A stretch of 64,000 bases of DNA. It comes from Deltaproteobacteria bacterium. GTDB taxonomy: Bacteria; Myxococcota; Myxococcia; Myxococcales; 40CM-4-68-19. Made by a program: the position numbers and the translations under genes. The stretch covers positions 111,059 to 175,058 of the forward strand of contig VBKI01000058.1 of NCBI GenBank assembly GCA_005879535.1, given 5' to 3'. Below are positions 17,102-25,797 of this stretch, one piece after another. Each line of letters opens with the position of its first letter. The stretch's first letter is position 1. Below the pieces are notes generated by a model. That model searched no databases, was not told the origin of the DNA, and saw only the letters and a program-made list of their open reading frames with translations.

Positions 17102-17686
17102 ATGAGCGCCCACCCAACAGGCATGAGCAGGCTCGAAGAATTCGCTCCGGCGTACGAGTTCAACGAGGTTCATCGCATCCGCATCCGCGCGCCGAGGATT
17201 CGGATCTACCGGTCCTTCAAGGAAGTGACCGCCGGCGAAATCACGCTGTTTCGCACGCTGACCTGGATCCGGCGCTTCGGGAGAGCAGGTCCCGAGGGCA
17301 TCCTCAACGCTCCCAGTCATGAGCCGCTCCTCGACGTCGCCACGCGGACCGGATTCTTGCTGCTGGCGGAGGACCCCGAACGCGAGATCGTCGTCGGAAC
17401 CGTCGTGATCGCTCCACGCGGGGTGAAGAAACCGTCGACGCCGGAGCAGTTCAAGGAGCTCGTTGCTCCCGGCGTCGCGAAAGCGGTGATGAACTTCCAA
17501 ATCGACGATGCAGGCGACGGCGCGTGGCTGGTTTCGACCGAGACGCGCGTGCACGCCACCGACGCATCAGCGCGGCGCCGCTTTGCCAGGTACTGGACCG
17601 TCATCCGTCCCGGGAGCGGTTTCATCCGGAGGATGTGGCTGCGCGCGATCAAGCGCCGTGCCGTTCAATTGATCGCCGTCACGTAA
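17102..17686 (+). CDS. SRPBCC/START-like fold protein of unknown function
   Basis: This predicted 194-aa protein contains EVHRIRIRAPRIRIYRSFKE, an opening strand typical of SRPBCC (Bet v1-like) proteins. It continues with alternating strands (FLLLAEDPEREIVVGTVV, WLVSTETRVHATD) and ends in a long C-terminal helix (GFIRRMWLRAIKRRA). A hydrophobic cavity for a small ligand would be expected. Three in-frame starts exist (17066, 17102, 17123), none with a strong ribosome site; 17102 is a compromise. It is divergent from the zinc-ribbon kinase. Confidence 0.65.
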   Translation: MSAHPTGMSRLEEFAPAYEFNEVHRIRIRAPRIRIYRSFKEVTAGEITLFRTLTWIRRFGRAGPEGILNAPSHEPLLDVATRTGFLLLAEDPEREIVVGTVVIAPRGVKKPSTPEQFKELVAPGVAKAVMNFQIDDAGDGAWLVSTETRVHATDASARRRFARYWTVIRPGSGFIRRMWLRAIKRRAVQLIAVT

Positions 17687-17715
17687 CCGCCGTTGACGCG
17701 CAAGTTGGCGCCGTG

Positions 17716-18084
17716 TCAGCTCGCCAGGATGACGTGGGCGATCTGCCAGACGTTGCCGAACGGGTCGCGCACCATCGCTCGGCGGTCGCCGTAAGGGGTA
17801 TCGAGCGGCTCCTCGAGGGAGACCGCGCCGGCCGAGAGCGCGCGCTCATACACTGCGTCGGCGTCGTCGACGTACACATAGAGAAACGCCGGGAACCGCT
17901 CGCGGGCGCCGGCGGGTGTCACCATGATGAGAGAGTCGCCAATGCGGATCTCCGCGGGGCGGTCGCCTTGGTGCTCGCCCTTGGCGTCGAATACGGTGCG
18001 GAGGAACGCGATGAGCGCCTCCGCGTCCGCAACGACGAGACGAGGAGTTACCGAGTGAAAGCCTTTGCGCGGGTTCTTCTGCAC
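17716..18084 (-). CDS. VOC/glyoxalase-fold (PhnB-like) protein
   Basis: This 122-aa protein has the pattern of PhnB-like vicinal-oxygen-chelate proteins: VTPRLVVADAEALIAFLRTVFDA, EIRIGDSLIMVT, YVYVDDADAVYERALSAGA, and the terminal GDRRAMVRDPFGNVWQIA. The GTG start at 18084 was chosen because the family begins around VQKNPRKGFHSV and a purine-rich GAGGCAGG lies upstream. An in-frame ATG at 18174 would add 30 atypical residues. Substrate and metal use are unknown. Confidence 0.75.
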   Translation of the reverse strand: MQKNPRKGFHSVTPRLVVADAEALIAFLRTVFDAKGEHQGDRPAEIRIGDSLIMVTPAGARERFPAFLYVYVDDADAVYERALSAGAVSLEEPLDTPYGDRRAMVRDPFGNVWQIAHVILAS

Positions 18085-18327
18085 GGGGTCAGCCTGCCTC
18101 TTCTTCCGGCCGCCTGAGCGGAGTGTATGACGGCGACCTGGGCTGGAGGCAATCATGGCCGATGCGCTGCACAACCCGGAGCTGCTCTACGCGCCGCACC
18201 CGGGAGACTAGGTGGGCGTCACGTCGACTCCATCTGGCCGCTCTGCTTGATCTCCCGACGGGCGCGGCACGGGCTGGTACCCGCGGCTCGCGTACTGACA
18301 AGTGGTTCGTTCAACCGATCCAGCACA

Positions 18328-18704
18328 TCATTCCACCGGGAAATTCATCCTGGTGAGCAGGGCGTGATAGCGCTGATCGTCGCGCAGACCGCGTAGCAAT
18401 GGGTCGTACTTGACGTAACTCAAGCCGGGATCGTGCACGTCATATGCGCGGTCTAGCCATTCGAATGCGGGGTCCCCGTCTGCGGCCTTCACCAGCTGGG
18501 CAGTGACGCGCACGCGGTTCCCGGATCTCCGCACACTCCCTTCGAGCACGGCGCTTACGCCAAGTTTCTCGTCGCGTCGGGCAGGTGCAAGGCATGGCTG
18601 ATCGGCTCGACAATCTGAAGCACGGCGAATGCTGCGATTCCGTAAGCAACGAGCGCGCGAAATACGCGCCGGCGCTTCAACTCCTCGACCACGGGCAGCT
18701 GCAC
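18328..18704 (-). pseudogene. Remnant of a TolB-like/TPR repeat membrane protein, with at least two internal deletions
   Basis: Three separated parts of one known protein type lie next to each other. The N-terminal part (ELKRRRVFRALVAYGIAAF, VLQIVEPISHALHLPD), with its transmembrane helix, is in one frame. A frame change near 18570 gives LGVSAVLEGSVRRSGNRVRV, the start of the TolB-like domain. Directly after this comes the far C-terminus (DPAFEWLDRAYD, PLLRGLRDDQRYHALLTRM). In intact relatives these parts are separated by hundreds of residues, including the TPR repeats. The gene has therefore lost two large internal blocks and is dead. Confidence 0.75.
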
Positions 18705-18798
18705 ATCGGCCTCCACCTGCAGGATGGAAGCTACCACACCGATAGACCGATGATTTCGGGCGCGTCGCGGAGTCCATGGCTTCAGAAAGGAGCCACAG

Positions 18799-19438
18799 AT
18801 GGCCGATCGCAAGCTGCTTCCTGGAAAATTCGTCTGGTTCGAGCTCGTCGAAGGATGCCAAGAAGGCCCAGGCGTTCTACGGCGAGGTGCTGGGGATGGA
18901 AGGTCCAGCCGTTCCCGATGGGCGACTCCACCTATGAGATGATCTACGCCGCTTCAGGAGCAACGAGGGTGATCCCCCCCGACGCGCTGGCGCCCCGCGG
19001 TGGCTGGTGCTGGAATGAGCTGCACACCAGCGATCCGAAGAAAGCGCTCGCGTTCTACGAGAAGGTCTTCGGGTTCGCGCACCGCTCTCTGGTCGGGCCG
19101 GACGTCACGTACCACATCATCTCGCAGGGCGGCGTCGACCGCGGCGGAGTGACGGATGTGGGCGGCGAGCGGCCGAACTGGCTGCCTTATGTCGCCCTCG
19201 ACGACGCCGACGCGACGCTCGCCCGCGCGAGGAAGCTCGGCGGAACAATCTGCGCGGGTCCCGAGGACATCCCGAACGTCGGCCGACGTTCGGCGTTCTG
19301 CAGGATCCCACCGGCGCGGCGATCGCGATCCTCAAGCCGTTCCCAATGCAGAAGCAGCGCCAACCAGCCCGCCACAGAGGCACTCGGTTCTCGAGGTGGC
19401 GCGCGATTGGAAGCGCAGAACGCGCGGTTACCGGTTAA
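18799..19438 (+). pseudogene. Frameshifted two-domain VOC (glyoxalase-like) gene
   Basis: The expected protein is readable only by changing frame three times. MADRKLLPGKFVWFEL lies in one frame from the ATG at 18799, and KDAKKAQAFYGEVLG in the next from about 18848. From about 18888 a third frame reads WKVQPFPMGDSTYEM to PEDIPNVGR, and from 19289 another reads FGVLQDPTGAAIAILKPF. Together they make a two-domain VOC protein. Each switch fits a change of one or two bases. It is either a decayed gene or a cluster of sequence errors. Confidence 0.75.
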
Positions 19439-19503
19439 GATCGGTTCGACGTCCGTCTTGCTTCTTCGGCTTGCGCTGAAACGGCGGCCGCCATGGAGGA
19501 GCC

Positions 19504-19791
19504 ATGCGACGGATCATCACGATCGTAGACTTGAAGACGGGCGCGGTCTCGGCGCGGGCGAGCGACACGCGCACGCTGGATCTCCCTGTGGACTTCGATC
19601 TCGAGTCTGCGGTGGCCGCGCTCGATGCGCGGTCGCATGTGCGCTATCGCTCGACGCGGGGCAAGGACATCAGCATCCTCGTGCATCCACGTCCGCTGTC
19701 CTGGCGCGTGCGCGGGGAGGAGTGTCTCATCGCGGACGACGGAGCGGCGTCCGCCTACTCGCTCTGCGCCGTCGAGCCGACTGCCGACTGA
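19504..19791 (+). CDS. Small hypothetical protein
   Basis: This 95-aa protein begins MRRIITIVDLKTG behind a strong GGAGGAG site. It has mixed strands and helices (DLPVDFDLESAVAALDARSHVR) and no signal peptide, transmembrane helix or cysteine pair. I do not recognise a family. Coding is supported by the ribosome site, normal codon pattern and position just ahead of the desaturase operon. Confidence 0.55.
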   Translation: MRRIITIVDLKTGAVSARASDTRTLDLPVDFDLESAVAALDARSHVRYRSTRGKDISILVHPRPLSWRVRGEECLIADDGAASAYSLCAVEPTAD

Positions 19792-19896
19792 GCGCCCGGA
19801 CGTAAACCGGTTCGCGTCCAAATGCCGCAGCGCGGCGTGCAGTGACCATCGCGTGACATGCGACATGCGGAATGGAAGGAGCCAAGGAGGCTCTGC

Positions 19897-20691
19897 ATGC
19901 TCTACGTGTTCTTCTTCGGACATTGGCTGGCCAGCGTGTTCTTTCAGAGCCTGTTCCAGCACCGGTACGCCGCACACCGGATGTACACGATGAAGCCCCG
20001 GACCGAACGCGGGCTCCATCTGCTCACCTACCTGGTCCAGGGCCCGTCGTATCTATCGCCGCGCGGGTACGCGATCCTGCACCGGCAGCATCATGCCTTT
20101 TCCGATACCGAGCGCGACCCTCACTCACCCCGGTTATTCCGCAACGCCCTGGAGATGATGCTTCACACCAAGGGCCGCTATGACGCCTATGCCTACCGGC
20201 GCGAAGAGCCCGAGCCGCGGTTTGCAGGCGGATACCCGGAGTGGAAGCTGATCGACGAGACGCTCGGACAGTCGTGGTTGATGCGCGTCGCCTGGGGCGC
20301 GCTGTACGCCGTCCCGTACTTCTTCCTCGCGACGCATTGGTGGCAGTGGACCTTGTTGCCCGTGCAGTGGGTGCTGGGTCCCATCCACGGGGCGATCGTC
20401 AACTGGTGCGGTCACAGGTACGGCTACCGCAGCTTCGACAACGGCGACGGCTCGCGCAACACGCTGCCGCTCGACGTCGTGACCATGGGCGAGCTCTTCC
20501 AGAACAATCACCACAAGTACCCGATGAGCCCGAACTTCGCGGCGAGGTGGTTCGAGATCGACCCGACCTGGCAGGTCATGAAGCTCCTCGCCTGGGCGGG
20601 GGTGATCGAGATCGCGACGCCGCAGAAGGCCATCTATCCGGCACCCGCACCAACAGCGTCCTTCCAGGCTACGAGAATCTCGGCGGCATGA
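19897..20691 (+). CDS. Membrane fatty acid desaturase (acyl-CoA/stearoyl desaturase type)
   Basis: This 264-aa integral membrane protein carries the three histidine boxes of di-iron desaturases: HRYAAHR (HxxxxH), HRQHH (HxxHH) and QNNHHKYP (third box). Hydrophobic segments flank them (YVFFFGHWLASVFFQS, PYFFLATHWWQWTLLPVQW). The family inserts a double bond in acyl chains using oxygen and reduced cytochrome or ferredoxin. It is slightly short for the group. The ATG at 19897 follows AAGGAGG; an upstream in-frame ATG at 19858 is less likely. Its stop overlaps the start of the DUF427 gene (ATGA). Confidence 0.88.
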   Translation: MLYVFFFGHWLASVFFQSLFQHRYAAHRMYTMKPRTERGLHLLTYLVQGPSYLSPRGYAILHRQHHAFSDTERDPHSPRLFRNALEMMLHTKGRYDAYAYRREEPEPRFAGGYPEWKLIDETLGQSWLMRVAWGALYAVPYFFLATHWWQWTLLPVQWVLGPIHGAIVNWCGHRYGYRSFDNGDGSRNTLPLDVVTMGELFQNNHHKYPMSPNFAARWFEIDPTWQVMKLLAWAGVIEIATPQKAIYPAPAPTASFQATRISAA

Positions 20692-21038
20692 CGAGACAGC
20701 ACCGGATCACGATCGAGCCCAACCCGAAGCGTGTGCGCGTCGTCTTCAACGGGCGCGTCGTCGCCGACACGACGCGGGCGCTCACGCTCAGGGAGGCGAC
20801 CCTGCCGCCGGTCCAATACGTCCCGCGCGACGACGCCGACATGTCGCTGCTGGAGCGGACCGACCACAGGACTCACTGCCCTTTCAAGAGCGACGCTTCC
20901 TACTTCACGATCCGGGCGGACGGGCGCGTGGCGGAGAACGCCGTCTGGACCTACGAGGAACCGTATCCAGGCGTCGCGGCGATCAAGGATCACCTCGCCT
21001 TCTACCCGGACCGCGTCGACCGCATCGAGGAGCTGTGA
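20688..21038 (+). CDS. DUF427 domain protein
   Basis: This 116-aa soluble protein has the DUF427 pattern: VRVVFNGRVVADTTRAL, LPPVQYVPRDDADMSLLERT, THCPFKSDASYFTI, and AVWTYEEPYPGVAAIKDHLAFYPDRV (quoted here in parts). These small beta-tent proteins are widespread and uncharacterised; a conserved Cys/His neighbourhood (THCPFKG-like) has led to suggestions of ligand or metal binding. It is translationally coupled to the desaturase. Confidence 0.88.
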   Translation: MTRQHRITIEPNPKRVRVVFNGRVVADTTRALTLREATLPPVQYVPRDDADMSLLERTDHRTHCPFKSDASYFTIRADGRVAENAVWTYEEPYPGVAAIKDHLAFYPDRVDRIEEL

Positions 21039-21098
21039 AGAAGCTCCACTCCCGCTTCGATCGGCGTATGTTGCCCGTCGGGATGCAGGAGGTGCCAC

Positions 21099-21392
21099 AT
21101 GGCGACGTACGTGACGCTGCTGAAGTACACGGATCAGGGGATCAAGGCGATCAAGGAGGGCCCTAGCCGGCTCGAGAAGGCCAGGCAAGCCTTGAAGTCG
21201 ATGGGCGGCGAAGTGAGGTCGTTCCATCTCGTGCAGGGCCGGTACGATGCAATCGCGTTCGTCGAGGCGCCGAACGACGAGGTGGTGGCGAAGTTCGCGC
21301 TCGCCGTCGGCTCTCAAGGCAACGTGCGCAGCGAGACGATGCGGGCGTTCAACGAGGAGGAGTACCGCAGGATCGTCTCCGGGCTGCCGTGA
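21099..21392 (+). CDS. GYD domain protein
   Basis: This 97-aa protein matches the GYD family (ferredoxin-like fold, related to dimeric alpha-beta barrels): MATYVTLLKYTDQGIKAIKE, MGGEVRSFHLVQGRYDAIAF, and FALAVGSQGNVRSETMRAF. The namesake motif is GRYD here. Function in the family is unknown. GGAGG precedes the start. It may be co-transcribed with the DUF427 gene 60 bases upstream. Confidence 0.88.
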   Translation: MATYVTLLKYTDQGIKAIKEGPSRLEKARQALKSMGGEVRSFHLVQGRYDAIAFVEAPNDEVVAKFALAVGSQGNVRSETMRAFNEEEYRRIVSGLP

Positions 21393-21411
21393 GGAGATCG
21401 ACGCAGGGACC

Positions 21412-22374
21412 TTGCTTTTGACGAAGCGAGATCATGCACAGCCGGCGCCGTGGAAGCCTTCGCTGAATCCCGGCGTCGATCTGCGCAGCCTGCCGCTCAC
21501 GCCGGAAGAGGGTTTCATCGCGTCCCGGCTCGATGGACTGACGGACCTTCATGGAATCTCGGTCGGCACGGGTCTGTCGCCGGAGCGCGTCGAGGAGGCG
21601 CTCGAGAGACTCGTGACGCTCGGTGCGGTGTCGCCGCCCGAGGTCCCCGACGAGGACGAGCCTGTGGCAGCGGACGAGCCGGCCGGCGTCCACCGCGAGG
21701 TCTACCAATCATCCCTGCGCCAACTTCCTCCAGAAGAACGCGCCACGCGGGCGAAGCTCGCGGACGAGCCTGAGTTGTCGGCGCTCTGCTTCGATCCGCT
21801 GCCGGCCGTCATCCACGCGTTGATCGACAACCCGCGCTTCGGTCTGCCGCAGGCGCGGCTCGTGGCGAGCCATCACCGGACCCCGGCAGGTCTCGAAGCC
21901 CTCGCTGCGCGCGCCGCCATCGCCGCGGACGCGGGCGTGCGCCGGGCCCTCCTGCGCAATCCACAGCTCTCGATCGCCTTGCTGCGCCGCCTCCACGGCG
22001 GCCGGCGACTCCTCGAGCAGCACAAGCTGGTCGTGTCGCGCGACGTGCCCGAGCAGACCCGGCGGGCTGCGCGAGAGCTCCTGCGCGCGCGGTTTTCGAC
22101 GGCTGAAGGCGAGGAGCGCGTCGAGGTGATCGTCAAGACCGAGGGCCGCTGCCTCACATCGCTTGCCGGTTTGCCCGTCGACGGCAAGACCGCGGCGCTC
22201 CTCTGCGGCCGCATATACAGCTCGACACTGCTGGTGCAGAACATCTCCCGCTGGGCGGCGTGTCCGCCTGCGCTGATTTCACATTTGCTGAAGCAGGAGC
22301 TCGTCCGCCGCTCGCCGGCGTTGAAGCTCGCTCTGCAACGGCACCCGAACGCGCCCGCCGACTCGCGCCGCTAA
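21412..22374 (+). CDS. Uncharacterised myxobacterial-type protein with winged-helix-like N-terminal segment
   Basis: This predicted 320-aa protein probably begins at TTG (21412) after GCAGGG. The N-terminal part (LPLTPEEGFIASRLDGLTD, then GTGLSPERVEEALERLVTLGAV) is an all-helical module I recall at the front of many Myxococcota proteins, where it resembles a winged-helix domain. The remainder is Ala/Leu/Arg-rich and helical, with words such as HALIDNPRFGLPQARLVA and ALLRNPQLSIALLRRL that suggest HEAT-like repeats. A short beta part follows (VEVIVKTEGRCLTSLAGL). No enzyme motif is visible. Confidence 0.55.
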   Translation: MLLTKRDHAQPAPWKPSLNPGVDLRSLPLTPEEGFIASRLDGLTDLHGISVGTGLSPERVEEALERLVTLGAVSPPEVPDEDEPVAADEPAGVHREVYQSSLRQLPPEERATRAKLADEPELSALCFDPLPAVIHALIDNPRFGLPQARLVASHHRTPAGLEALAARAAIAADAGVRRALLRNPQLSIALLRRLHGGRRLLEQHKLVVSRDVPEQTRRAARELLRARFSTAEGEERVEVIVKTEGRCLTSLAGLPVDGKTAALLCGRIYSSTLLVQNISRWAACPPALISHLLKQELVRRSPALKLALQRHPNAPADSRR

Positions 22375-22377
22375 GGC

Positions 22378-23250
22378 TTATCGCTTTGGCGCAGCCCGAC
22401 CGGCGGCTGCGTCATTCTTCTTGCCGCCGAGAATCCCGCTGACCTCTCCCTGGAGCGCTTTGCCGGGATCCTTCGCCAGCGCCGCCGGGTCCGCCGCTAC
22501 CTTGGAAAGCCGGTTGCCCAACTCGCCCGGGATGGCGGCGGCAATCTGCTTCTGCGCTTCGGCCCCAAGCTTTCCGGCGACCTGCCCGACGTTCAGGGCG
22601 AGGAGCGCCTTCAGCTCGGGTGGAAGCGAACCGGACTCCGCCGCTTTTGCGGCGAGCGCCGTGATCACCACCATCGTCACGTCCTTGATCGCCGCCCCGT
22701 TCTGCGAGCCCCGGCCGCTTCCGACGTTCTTCATCGCGAGCGACGGCACCGCCACATTGATCTCCTGCCGCACGCCGGGCAGACCGGGGTGGATCACCAC
22801 CTGCGCGTCCTGCACCTGGAGGTCGTCGATGATGAGCTTCACCGGTTTTTCCGACGAGCTCTCGTGCGCCGGCAGCCGATCCATTGCCGTCTTGAAGTTC
22901 AGCGCCCCGTTGTGCTGCTCGATGACCAGCCTGGGCTGACGGAGGGTCAGCGATTGCACACGGATGGGATCCTTGCGCAGCTCCCCGTATCTGACTGCCA
23001 GATCGACGTCGCCCATCTCGAACATCTGCGCTGCGGAGAAGCCCGACGGCGAGGCGATGCCGAGCCGGTCCAGGTTGAGCTTGCCGCCCAGGATCGACAG
23101 ATGCGCGCGGTTCAGCGTCGTGGTCAGCTTGAGGGAGGTGGTGCTCTGCTTCTCGACGGTGCTCTTGATCATTCCGTCGATGGCGAGGTACCCGATCACT
23201 CCGGCAACGATCAGAAGCGAGACGAGGACGGTGCGCCGCACTGGTTTCAT
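22378..23250 (-). CDS. AsmA-like single-span membrane protein
   Basis: This 290-aa protein begins MKPVRRTVLVSLLIVAGVIG, an N-terminal membrane anchor. The periplasmic part has the layered strands seen in AsmA/DUF748-type proteins (LSILGGKLNLDRLGIASPSGF, VDLAVRYGELRKDPIRVQSL, LIIDDLQVQDAQVVIHPG). The C-terminal third is Ala/Lys-rich and helical. Such proteins are tied to outer-membrane lipid transport or assembly. The start at 23250 has GGAGA at good spacing. Its stop is 3 bases from that of the convergent gene at 21412. Confidence 0.65.
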   Translation of the reverse strand: MKPVRRTVLVSLLIVAGVIGYLAIDGMIKSTVEKQSTTSLKLTTTLNRAHLSILGGKLNLDRLGIASPSGFSAAQMFEMGDVDLAVRYGELRKDPIRVQSLTLRQPRLVIEQHNGALNFKTAMDRLPAHESSSEKPVKLIIDDLQVQDAQVVIHPGLPGVRQEINVAVPSLAMKNVGSGRGSQNGAAIKDVTMVVITALAAKAAESGSLPPELKALLALNVGQVAGKLGAEAQKQIAAAIPGELGNRLSKVAADPAALAKDPGKALQGEVSGILGGKKNDAAAGRAAPKR

Positions 23251-23333
23251 CGGATTCTCCGGCATCTCAGTATGCGCACGGACCCGCCCAGCGCCACGCG
23301 ACGTGCGCCGCTTGCCTGCTCGGCGAACGGCCC

Positions 23334-23558
23334 TCACGCCTCGCGCGTGAAGAGGATCAGCTCCCAGCGTTGCGACTCATGGTCATGACGCAGGATGTAC
23401 TGCGCGCCGTCGTCGCCTCGAACCTTGAAGTACCGATGGTCCGGGCCGAACCATCGATCGATGACTTCCGTCACCTCGACGCGGCGCTCGCCGAGCGTGA
23501 AGTGGCGCGGCGTCTCTTCGCCGCGGTAGCCTGAGTAACATTCGACCCGCAGGTCCAT
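23334..23558 (-). CDS. Small conserved hypothetical protein
   Basis: This 74-aa protein reads MDLRVECYSGYRGEETPRHF, then VEVTEVIDRWFGPDHRYFKV and GAQYILRHDHESQRWEL. I recall near-identical small proteins in many soil bacteria; none has a known role. The fold is probably a short beta-barrel. It is divergent from the MFS gene and upstream of the AsmA-like gene. Confidence 0.7.
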   Translation of the reverse strand: MDLRVECYSGYRGEETPRHFTLGERRVEVTEVIDRWFGPDHRYFKVRGDDGAQYILRHDHESQRWELILFTREA

Positions 23559-23604
23559 CGGCTCACCCAGGCATCCAACCGTTCATACCAGCATCCCACG
23601 TCGC

Positions 23605-24849
23605 ATGGCCCGGCACCCCAGCGAACGCACAGTCATCTTTCTCATCGGCGCCGTCCAGTTCGTCAACATCCTCGACTTCATGATGGTGCTGCCGCTGGGA
23701 CCGTTCTTCGCCGGACCGCTGGGCATTCCTGCGTCGCGAATCGGCGTCATCGGCGGGAGCTACACCGCCGCGGCGGCGATCTCGGGCATCGCCTGCTCGT
23801 TCTTCCTCGATCGATTCGATCGCAGAAAGGCCCTCGGCGTCGCGGTCGCCGGACTCGTCATGGCCACCGCGCTCGGCGGTTTCTCGGTGGGGTTCGGGAG
23901 CATCGTCTTCGCCCGCATTCTGGCCGGTTTTTTCGGCGGGCCGGCGACCTCGCTGTCGCTCTCGATCGTCGCCGACGTCATCCCGGCGGAGCGCCGCGGC
24001 AAGGCGCTCGGCGCCGTGATGGGGTCCTTCTCCGTCGCGGCCGTGCTCGGCGTCCCCGTCGGCCTCGAGCTGGCGCGCTGGGGCGGGTGGCGGCTGCCGT
24101 TCTTTTCCGTCGCGGGACTGGGCCTCGTTCTCCTGCCCATCGCAATCGCGTTGCTGCCGCCCCTGAGAGGTCACCTCGCCATCGGGGACAGCGCACGCCG
24201 CACCGGGTTTCTCGGCCTGCTCTCGCGCCGGACCGTGCAGCTCTCGATCGTCGCGACGATGGTGGTGATGTCGTCGGCGTTCCTCGTCATCCCTGTCATC
24301 ACGCCATACCTGGTCTTCAACCTGCGCTTCCCGGCCAGGGACCTGAAGTGGATCTACATGATCGGAGGCGCGCTCTCGTTCGTGGTCCTGCGGATCATCG
24401 GCGCCCTTGTCGATCGGTACGGGTCTACCCGGCTGGCGACCCTCGGCACCGCCATGTTCCTGCTCGTCTCCTGGCTGTCGTTCGTCAGCTACGACGTGAG
24501 AGTCCCCATCACCCCGCTGTTCGTCCTCTTCATGGTGGGGATGAACTTCCGCATGGCGCCATACCAGACCCTGATCAGCAAGGTGCCCGTGCCCCAGGAG
24601 CGGGCGAGCTTCATGTCGCTGATGAGCGCGATCCAGCACCTCTCGACGTCGGCCGGAGCGGTGTTCTCGAGCGTCGTGCTCTCCACCGGAGAGGACGGTA
24701 CGCTCGTGGGGATGCCGGCGCTGGGGATCCTCGCGATGGCCGTCGCTGCGCTCGTGCCGCCCCTCTTCTGGCTGGTGGAGCGCCGGGTGGCGCGTGCCGC
24801 GCCGATGCCGACGGCGCCGGTCGTGGTGGAAGCGAGCTCGACGGGCTGA
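23605..24849 (+). CDS. MFS transporter
   Basis: This 414-aa protein has twelve hydrophobic segments. The loop between helices 2 and 3 reads FFLDRFDRRKALG, matching the MFS G-x-L-x-D-R-x-G-R-R/K signature. ARILAGFFGGP, and IPAERRGKALGAVMGSFSVA in the next loop, are typical of drug/sugar efflux members. Segments from MVVMSSAFLVIPVITPYLVF onward make the second half. It is probably a proton-coupled exporter of unknown substrate. Confidence 0.9.
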   Translation: MARHPSERTVIFLIGAVQFVNILDFMMVLPLGPFFAGPLGIPASRIGVIGGSYTAAAAISGIACSFFLDRFDRRKALGVAVAGLVMATALGGFSVGFGSIVFARILAGFFGGPATSLSLSIVADVIPAERRGKALGAVMGSFSVAAVLGVPVGLELARWGGWRLPFFSVAGLGLVLLPIAIALLPPLRGHLAIGDSARRTGFLGLLSRRTVQLSIVATMVVMSSAFLVIPVITPYLVFNLRFPARDLKWIYMIGGALSFVVLRIIGALVDRYGSTRLATLGTAMFLLVSWLSFVSYDVRVPITPLFVLFMVGMNFRMAPYQTLISKVPVPQERASFMSLMSAIQHLSTSAGAVFSSVVLSTGEDGTLVGMPALGILAMAVAALVPPLFWLVERRVARAAPMPTAPVVVEASSTG

Positions 24850-24872
24850 CGCCGGCACAGTCGACCCGTGGT

Positions 24873-24906
24873 GGGGTTGACGGTCGAACCCCGACAGGAC
24901 TAAAAC
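24873..24906 (+). promoter_or_regulatory. Candidate promoter with overlapping inverted repeat upstream of the Sox-like/oxidase island
   Basis: A TTGACG box (24877-24882) is followed 18 bases later by TAAAAC (24901-24906), which resembles a sigma70 -35/-10 pair. GGGGTT and AACCCC (24873-24878 and 24887-24892) form an inverted repeat over the -35 box, so a repressor could act there. The sites are 75-100 bases before the first gene of the island. This is sequence resemblance only. Confidence 0.35.
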
Positions 24907-24980
24907 GCGAATTATTCTCCGTTTGCTCCTGGGGAACGGAGACGGGTTCACGCGGGCGATTGCACCACTCGGAGCGCGCC

Positions 24981-25748
24981 ATGCCCACACGACGTTCGCG
25001 GTCGATGCTTTTCGCTGGAAGCATCTCGCCAGCCTTCGTTCTCACGACTCTGCTCTCGCTCCCGGCGGCGGCGTACGAGTCGGTGCAGGTGACCGAAGGC
25101 GGCACGATCAACGGGAAGGTCGTCTACCAGGGTGACATCGCAACCCGGAAGATCATTCCGACCAAGGATCCCGAGACCTGCGGGGGCATCCGCGAGGAGC
25201 CGTTGATCGTCGTAGGGGGCGGCAAAGGCGTCCAGAGCGCGGTCGTGTACCTGAAGGACATCCAGAAAGGGAAGGGGCTCGCGAAGCCGCCCAAGAACCC
25301 GGAGATCAACAACCTCAACTGCCAGTTCGACCCGCACGTACAGGCGATTCCGGTGGGATCGATCGTCGTCGTCAACTCAGACCCCGTCATGCACAACACG
25401 CATGGCTTCCTCGGCAAGCAGACGGTCTTCAACCAGGCGATGCCGACCAAGGGGATGCGGATCGAGAAACCGATCCGGAAGGCGGGGATGATGCGGATCG
25501 AGTGCGACGTGCACGGCTGGATGCTCGCCTGGGTGTATGCAGCCGAGCACCCGTACCACGCCGTGACAGGGAAGGACGGCAGCTTTTCCATCCCGGACGT
25601 GCCGCCGGGCTCGTACACACTCGTCGCCTGGCAGGAGGCGGCGGACGTGACCGAAGTGCCGGTGACGGTGAAGCCGAAGGAAGCCACGCAGCAGACCATC
25701 GAGCTGAAGAACGCGACGGAGCAGAATATCGAGCTGAAGAGGAAGTGA
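24981..25748 (+). CDS. Exported cupredoxin with carboxypeptidase-regulatory-like domain
   Basis: This 255-aa protein has a signal peptide (residues 1-31, ending PAAA). The cupredoxin domain spans about 35-190. Type 1 copper ligands can be assigned as His138 in DPVMHNTHG and Cys175, His178 and Met181 in ECDVHGWM. A beta-sandwich of the carboxypeptidase-regulatory type follows (GKDGSFSIPDVPPGSYTLVAW). The C-terminus has an imperfect repeat (TQQTIELKNA, TEQNIELKRK). It is probably a periplasmic electron carrier. It heads the gene island that ends with the cytochrome oxidase. Confidence 0.85.
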   Translation: MPTRRSRSMLFAGSISPAFVLTTLLSLPAAAYESVQVTEGGTINGKVVYQGDIATRKIIPTKDPETCGGIREEPLIVVGGGKGVQSAVVYLKDIQKGKGLAKPPKNPEINNLNCQFDPHVQAIPVGSIVVVNSDPVMHNTHGFLGKQTVFNQAMPTKGMRIEKPIRKAGMMRIECDVHGWMLAWVYAAEHPYHAVTGKDGSFSIPDVPPGSYTLVAWQEAADVTEVPVTVKPKEATQQTIELKNATEQNIELKRK

Positions 25749-25797
25749 GGCTGTCGAGCTCGGTGCCCGTGCCCGCAAGGCGTGGGGAGGGAAGACC

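Noticed and set aside
18151..18207. An 18-codon frame with a GGAGG site in the decay patch.
   Set aside because: Too short to judge, no family match, and it lies among degenerate genes.
23563..24990. A 475-codon minus-strand frame rich in Arg, Asp, His and Glu.
   Set aside because: Antisense to the MFS gene; composition is that of a shadow frame.
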